Shown in pieces: positions 61,901 through 64,000 of a DNA stretch of 64,000 nt (within the stretch, counting starts at the first letter, position 1; every line of letters starts with the position of its first letter). The stretch is taken from contig BGZK01000218.1 of the NCBI GenBank assembly GCA_005406025.1, positions 1-64,000 of the forward strand, read 5' to 3'. The notes beneath the pieces are model-generated. The model was given only the letters and a program-made list of their open reading frames with translations. It had not been told where the DNA came from and searched no databases. The DNA comes from Eumeta japonica. Lineage: Eukaryota; Arthropoda; Insecta; Lepidoptera; Psychidae. Position numbers and translations under genes: made by a program.

Positions 61901-63522
61901 GACATATGTAAATAATAGTCAAATAACGAACATAAAGTGTTCACGCTGCCTCCATATTTTACAAAGTTGGTAATTTTTCTTGTTTGTTTTCGAAATGGAC
62001 TTTAAATAAATGCATAGATTCTTATTTTGGTTTATTAACCATTAATTTTTATTTATATTTTAATATAATAATCACGACACGTTTATATAGTAACTGAATT
62101 TAAAATTGTTTCTCAGCAATTTAATAAAAAAGTAATAGTTTCTGTATTTTCTTTATAAAAGTGGATCTATTGTATTTTCTATGTAATTTAAAATTTCTGT
62201 GAAGTGTTAATTCACAAAACTTTTCAGAATAGTGACGTAGTTCATTTCACAATATCCGGTGCTCACCACATTCCTGCCTATTTTTGTTCAAATCATGAAT
62301 TCCTATTTTTATTCAAAATTTATTTATTTTAAAAATAACCGATCCTAGTCGTTTCTAGGTCGCACACCACTGAGACGTGCGCGGCATACTCGCGCTCTTC
62401 CCACTTCCGCAGGTTGCCTATGCTTTTCGCGGTCGTGGCAGTGTGACCTCCTCCTTAGGTCGATCTTATGAGGAACTCTATTTAAATAACTTTATTTGTG
62501 AACATTTTACAGCGTGTACTGGACTCTCTGGGAAAAGGCTCTGACAAAGAGGACACGACCGGGCCAGGTTCTCGTGCGCCTGAAAGTGGGACTTCCAAAT
62601 CGCGTGGCTATCTTTGGTGGGGCTGGCGACGTTCTAATACGGATCCGAAAAGGTAGTCATTCTTATACAATAATAATAAAATAAGATTTCAGATGTGTTC
62701 AAATGTGTTCATTATGTATTATAAAACAGTATTAAGTTTTGCTTTTAAATGCATTCAATGATGAAATGTTATATTAATTTTTAGAATTGAGCCAACACCT
62801 AAAGAAGATATTGACTCTAAAGAGATAATGCTCAAGCAGAGCGATGATTTAGAACAAAATACCAAAGATATCAAATTAACTATAGAAAACAAACCCACCG
62901 AAGGTGTACAATTCGTAGATCAAAAAGAAGATGAAACCATAATTACAAATAATAATACCAAAGCAATAGATGACTATCAACCATTAGATATAGAATCTAA
63001 ACATGAAATCGATCCCTTAAAAAGTGACAATAAAGAAATTTTAACACAGCTCAACAATATAAATGCTGGTCAGATCCGAGGTATGTAGAACTAGAATTGG
63101 TGAAATTATCTATGTTCAGTTTATATTGATAGTAGATTATATTTTATATATTTTTTATGCCTCAACAGATAGAGAAGAACGCCAAGATCACAGTTCATCA
63201 GAATCGGAGGACACTACCCAGTTACGACCTCGACATGCAAGACGTCATTCCACCTTTAGAAAAACTTTGAGGCTTTCTTCTGACCAAATTGTGAATATAA
63301 CATCATTAAATTTGTTGAAAATATAAATAAAATACAGAACTCTCATCGATTAACATAATATATTTATTTACAGAAAAAACTGCATCTTCGTGAGGGTATG
63401 AATGAGATGGTGTTCAGTGTGACAACTGCATATCAAGGCACTACACGCTGCAAGTGTAATGTGTTCCGTTGGCGGTACGATGACAAGATCGTCATATCTG
63501 ACATCGATGGAACGATTACCAA
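43749..63522 (+). CDS. Lpin: Lipin, Mg-dependent phosphatidate phosphatase (partial, 11 coding exons)
   Basis: Lipins convert phosphatidate to diacylglycerol at the endoplasmic reticulum for fat and phospholipid synthesis, and also act in the nucleus. Coding exons: 43749-43937, 54085-54317, 56253-56664, 56903-56998, 57451-57842, 59061-59226, 61523-61730, 62513-62652, 62785-63080, 63169-63290 and 63374-63522. Together they encode about 800 residues. In order: N-LIP domain ([50 protein letters not shown]), LATSPI around the mammalian TORC1 site, a Lys-rich nuclear-localisation/phosphatidate-binding segment ([18 protein letters not shown]), HFFSDSE, a WRWGELP segment, a Trp motif (YLWWGWRR), [12 protein letters not shown], and the catalytic HAD motif DIDGT at about residues 794-798. 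The C-terminal remainder is beyond the window. Oddities: a one-base frame break in the third exon and a likely GC donor after the first. The start at 43749 has A at -3; Met 43758 is the alternative that aligns with MNY in vertebrate lipins. Confidence 0.95.
43938..47086 (+). other. Lpin: Lipin intron 1, first part
   Basis: AT-rich. No repeat family recognised except scattered A/T runs. A G+C-richer patch at 46610-46760 (GCGACGCAAGACGCTCCGGG...) has no frame I can assign and may be a decayed element. Confidence 0.45.
47094..47215. promoter_or_regulatory. Lpin: GC-rich patch in lipin intron 1; possible alternative promoter
   Basis: A CpG-rich stretch (CCTCCGCCGCGGAGCGCGAG to CTGCGTTGTACGCTTCGG) stands out from AT-rich intron. 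It could be an alternative first exon or promoter, since lipin genes in other insects have several promoters. The 138-residue frame across it (47087-47503) has no recognisable domain and a WWWW low-complexity run, so I do not call it. Confidence 0.25.
47794..48080 (+). repeat. CCCGCGGCTTCG repeat with GATTCC tract (lipin intron 1)
   Basis: The clearest copy of the family. The head is CGCCCGCGGCTTCGCCCGTG at about 47800. ATGGAATGAATTCTTTCATC and TATATATCGACCGATTACG follow, then ATGATCCTGATCGCTCCCG and periodic TTCCNATTTTGGTCCC-like units. Confidence 0.7.
48680..49015 (+). repeat. Dispersed repeat, CGTTCTGACGTGATTGAG family
   Basis: It contains ACGGTTCCTGTAGGATACAA, TTTTTCCGAGATAAAAAGTA, a second partial repeat (CACGGGAACCGTGCC, TTTTTCCGGGAAATTAGCCT), then TGTTCAGCCGTTCTGACGTG and AACAAACATCC. 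The doubled middle suggests two copies in tandem. I recognise this as a common lepidopteran retroposon tail. Confidence 0.65.
49016..52160 (+). other. Lpin: Lipin intron 1, middle part
   Basis: AT-rich, with the 42-bp palindrome at 50917-50958. The patch 51000-51120 (CTCGGTGACGATGG... CCACTAGGGGGCGTG) may be repeat-derived. No exon found. Confidence 0.45.
50917..50958. repeat. Perfect 42-bp palindrome without spacer
   Basis: Arms 50917-50937 and 50938-50958 are exact complements (ACTAGTAGACATTTATTAGT...). No centre spacer at all. Confidence 0.9.
52161..52340 (+). repeat. Dispersed repeat tail with ACATACAT run
   Basis: TTGCTTAGAAGCTACGAAGG, AACAAATGAACATACC, then ACATACATACATACAGGC and CCCTTCCTTTGG. 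It shares its layout with 21420-21735 and 28425-28520. Confidence 0.5.
52530..52878 (-). mobile_element. Mariner transposase N-terminal fragment (decayed)
   Basis: On the minus strand from an ATG at 52878: [20 protein letters not shown], then [13 protein letters not shown], a stop, [20 protein letters not shown], a stop, and further on [13 protein letters not shown] and [16 protein letters not shown]. These follow the helix-turn-helix order of mariner transposases (INEFKRGR, the YEEI step, the KIL-HL-VR step). The catalytic part is missing. It is a different lineage from the 3219-4538 element. No terminal repeats found. Confidence 0.75.
53190..53447 (-). repeat. Dispersed repeat with AACCGACTTC end (copy 2)
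   Basis: It ends CCTCTTCTTTTTTAAAAGTCGGTTAAAAAAA at 53411-53447 on the plus strand, the reverse complement of the 2617 terminus. The left boundary is uncertain. Confidence 0.5.
54085..54317 (+). CDS. Lpin: Lipin coding exon 2 (N-LIP end, LATSPI)
   Basis: From TTCATGCAG to an AAG/GTTGTA donor. It encodes [20 protein letters not shown] then EAFFVEEV, an acidic run, [14 protein letters not shown], and ends SDYTKRR in phase 2. G+C-rich coding in an AT-rich intron setting. The antisense frame is a shadow. Confidence 0.95.
54318..56252 (+). other. Lpin: Lipin intron 2
   Basis: It contains the GTTCCG/GGAACC repeat (55145-55925). I looked for an additional small exon between exons 2 and 3 and saw none. 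Confidence 0.6.
55145..55925 (+). repeat. GTTCCG/GGAACC-ended dispersed repeat, copy 2 (plus)
   Basis: It begins AGGGTTCCGTGTCG, with CAAAAACGAAACCC and GTCCGTCTATCGGTCCGTTC following. It ends CTTCGGAACCCTACATTGAG, GTCCGACCTGCTCTTGGCCGG. Several hundred bases match the complement of 17450-18010. Confidence 0.7.
56253..56664 (+). CDS. Lpin: Lipin coding exon 3 (Lys-rich segment; frame broken)
   Basis: Acceptor ATTCATCTCAG at 56242-56252. In phase with exon 2 it reads [22 protein letters not shown] and stops at TGA 56320-56322. The downstream frame, which is clearly lipin ([26 protein letters not shown], the Lys run, [19 protein letters not shown]), is open only from 56309. The two frames overlap at 56309-56319, so one extra base there would explain the break. 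No acceptor in the right phase with a pyrimidine tract lies in between (AG at 56357-56358 has the right phase but no tract). Donor AAG/GTGCGA at 56664. Confidence 0.85.
56903..56998 (+). CDS. Lpin: Lipin coding exon 4
   Basis: Between TGGTTGCAG and GTAAAC. It encodes [20 protein letters not shown] then [11 protein letters not shown], with matching phases 2/2. Variable linker region of the protein. Confidence 0.8.
57451..57842 (+). CDS. Lpin: Lipin coding exon 5 (WRWGELP, SPA repeats)
   Basis: Acceptor GTGTAGCAG. It encodes [26 protein letters not shown], a fourfold Ser-Pro-Ala repeat (about 57612-57656), [20 protein letters not shown], then [20 protein letters not shown], and ends phase 1 at GTAATA. 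Segments PVQSDTE, W-WGELP and the DLYFP end match insect and vertebrate lipins. Very G+C-rich, so open frames exist on both strands. Only this one fits. Confidence 0.95.
57843..59060 (+). other. Lpin: Lipin intron 5
   Basis: AT-rich. At 58755-58856 a decayed inverted pair (CGTCATCTGTTAGT / ACCAACAGATGGCG) suggests a small repeat. Nothing else recognised. Confidence 0.5.
59061..59226 (+). CDS. Lpin: Lipin coding exon 6
   Basis: From GGCCCTAG to GTAGAT. It encodes [32 protein letters not shown] and [29 protein letters not shown] is a conserved lipin block. The donor at 59227 (phase 2) is chosen because it joins exon 7 in frame. An in-frame alternative is GTAGGC after LSKS. Confidence 0.85.
59227..61522 (+). 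other. Lpin: Lipin intron 6
   Basis: It holds the repeat at 59790-60095. The patch 60770-60860 is locally G+C-rich (GAAGCGCGGGCGCGCGGG) but gives no lipin-like frame. Two open frames on opposite strands near 60474-60915 are not assigned. Confidence 0.5.
59790..60095 (+). repeat. Dispersed repeat ending GGTGGCAAATGTCCATAGACGG-type
   Basis: It contains CATTCTGTGGACAACCTGGC, CACAACAATCGGTTGCC, then GGTGGCAAATGTCCATAGAC, GGCGATGACCACC and GTACTCGTTTGCCC. I know this order from lepidopteran interspersed repeats. Confidence 0.6.
61523..61730 (+). CDS. Lpin: Lipin coding exon 7
   Basis: Acceptor TTTCAATAG, donor GTGAGT. It encodes [12 protein letters not shown].., [17 protein letters not shown], then [20 protein letters not shown] and LPK, which corresponds to the vertebrate W--AAPLLL-----F-KPLPK block. 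A donor-like CAG/GTGAGT sits at 61529/61530, seven bases inside the exon. Confidence 0.85.
61731..62512 (+). other. Lpin: Lipin intron 7
   Basis: AT-rich, except 62345-62475, a G+C-richer patch (GTCGCACACCACTGAGACG ... GTGACCTCCTCCTTAGG) that is probably repeat-derived. No exon seen. Confidence 0.5.
62513..62652 (+). CDS. Lpin: Lipin coding exon 8 (Trp motif)
   Basis: It encodes [20 protein letters not shown] then [15 protein letters not shown], phases 0/2. [10 protein letters not shown] corresponds to the conserved WWFSWRG-type motif of lipins. Confidence 0.95.
62785..63080 (+). CDS. Lpin: Lipin coding exon 9 (acidic linker)
   Basis: 98 codons rich in Asp, Glu, Lys, Asn and Ile ([20 protein letters not shown] ...). 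A poorly conserved, A-rich linker between the Trp motif and the catalytic domain. Phases 2/1 and TTTTTAG/GTATGT sites support it. Confidence 0.85.
63169..63290 (+). CDS. Lpin: Lipin coding exon 10
   Basis: It encodes [20 protein letters not shown], then [15 protein letters not shown], the conserved lead-in to the catalytic domain. Acceptor CCTCAACAG, donor GTGAAT, phase 1 to 0. Confidence 0.9.
63374..63522 (+). CDS. Lpin: Lipin coding exon 11 (catalytic DIDGT)
   Basis: It encodes [55 protein letters not shown] (63500-63514) is the HAD-type DxDGT nucleophile motif, intact here. The exon ends in phase 2 at a GTTAGT donor. The next exon, expected to hold the LGHIL coactivator motif, is not in the window. 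Confidence 0.97.
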
Positions 63523-63722
63523 GTTAGTGTATAATCGAATAAGTAAACTTTATTATCATCATTGATTGCTTAGCTTTCGCGCGCGTAGGCATATAATTAA
63601 ATATTTTATATTGAGCAATCTTTATGTCAATCATAATTCTAATCCCCAGTCACAAATAAAACTGTCTTGTCAAATATTGAATATCAGGACAATGGTTTCA
63701 ACAATTTTGTTTAACGTGGTTT

Positions 63723-64000
63723 AGAGGCCATCCATAAATTACGTCACATAAATTATAAGGTTTTTGATCTCCCCCGTCCTTGTCACAGGTGGTTAGACGT
63801 AGACAAGAACAGCAGTTTTTACAATTTTTTTTTTGTTCAAAATACTTTAAATATTGGACAAAACAAAAGACATAAACCTCTTTTTGTTTTCGTATTTCGG
63901 ATTTGACGTCACAAAGCATTTGACCTGCTCCTTGTTGCGCATTATCACATTTCGTTGACCGCGCCCCCCCAACATATGACGTAATTTATGGATGACCCCT
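63723..64000. mobile_element. Short inverted-repeat element, CCATCCATAAATTACGTCA ends
   Basis: The left end, AGAGGCCATCCATAAATTACG at 63723, matches the complement of the last 29 bases of the window (ATGACGTAATTTATGGATGAC...). It lies in the intron directly after the catalytic exon of lipin. No coding capacity. The right boundary may continue past the window. Confidence 0.7.

Overview
The window looks like nuclear DNA of an insect, most probably a moth or butterfly. It is AT-rich and has short-to-long spliceosomal introns. It carries many repeats of types I recognise as common in Lepidoptera: short elements headed by a CCCGCGGCTTCG-like motif, elements with GTTCCG/GGAACC ends, elements with AACCGACTTC ends, and a short inverted-repeat element with GTCATCCATAAATTACGTCA ends. 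No bacterial operon, CRISPR array, rRNA or convincing tRNA gene is visible.

Two protein-coding genes can be reconstructed exon by exon, both on the + strand. (1) About 1159-7600 is a complete Rag GTPase of the RagC/D class in eight coding exons (388 residues in my model). All intron phases agree and every exon matches the family. Its 3.8-kb third intron holds a decayed mariner-type transposon (3219-4538) with both ends and its TA duplication still visible. (2) 43749 to beyond the right edge is lipin, the Mg-dependent phosphatidate phosphatase. Eleven coding exons are seen, from the N-LIP domain to the catalytic DIDGT motif at 63500-63514. The rest of the catalytic domain lies outside the window. 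Lipin intron 1 is about 10 kb. The third coding exon contains an apparent one-base frame break near 56309-56322, and intron 1 probably uses a GC-AG splice pair.

Between the two genes lie about 36 kb (7.7-43.6 kb) without a gene I can recognise. This interval and the introns are filled with transposon relics. They include two copies of a hAT-like miniature element in opposite orientation, each with its own 8-bp duplication (9079-9235, 14044-14230), and a 1.25-kb foldback element with arms of about 420 bp (36146-37391). There are also many dispersed repeats, several near-spacerless palindromes of 28-61 bp, and GC-rich islands at 29.8-30.2, 41.4-41.5 and 47.1-47.2 kb that could be promoters or 5' exons.

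The two genes share a pathway: RagC/D-type GTPases recruit TORC1 to the lysosome in response to amino acids, and lipin is a known TORC1 phosphorylation target in mammals. The LATSPI segment around the mammalian TORC1 site is preserved here. Whether their adjacency means anything is untested.
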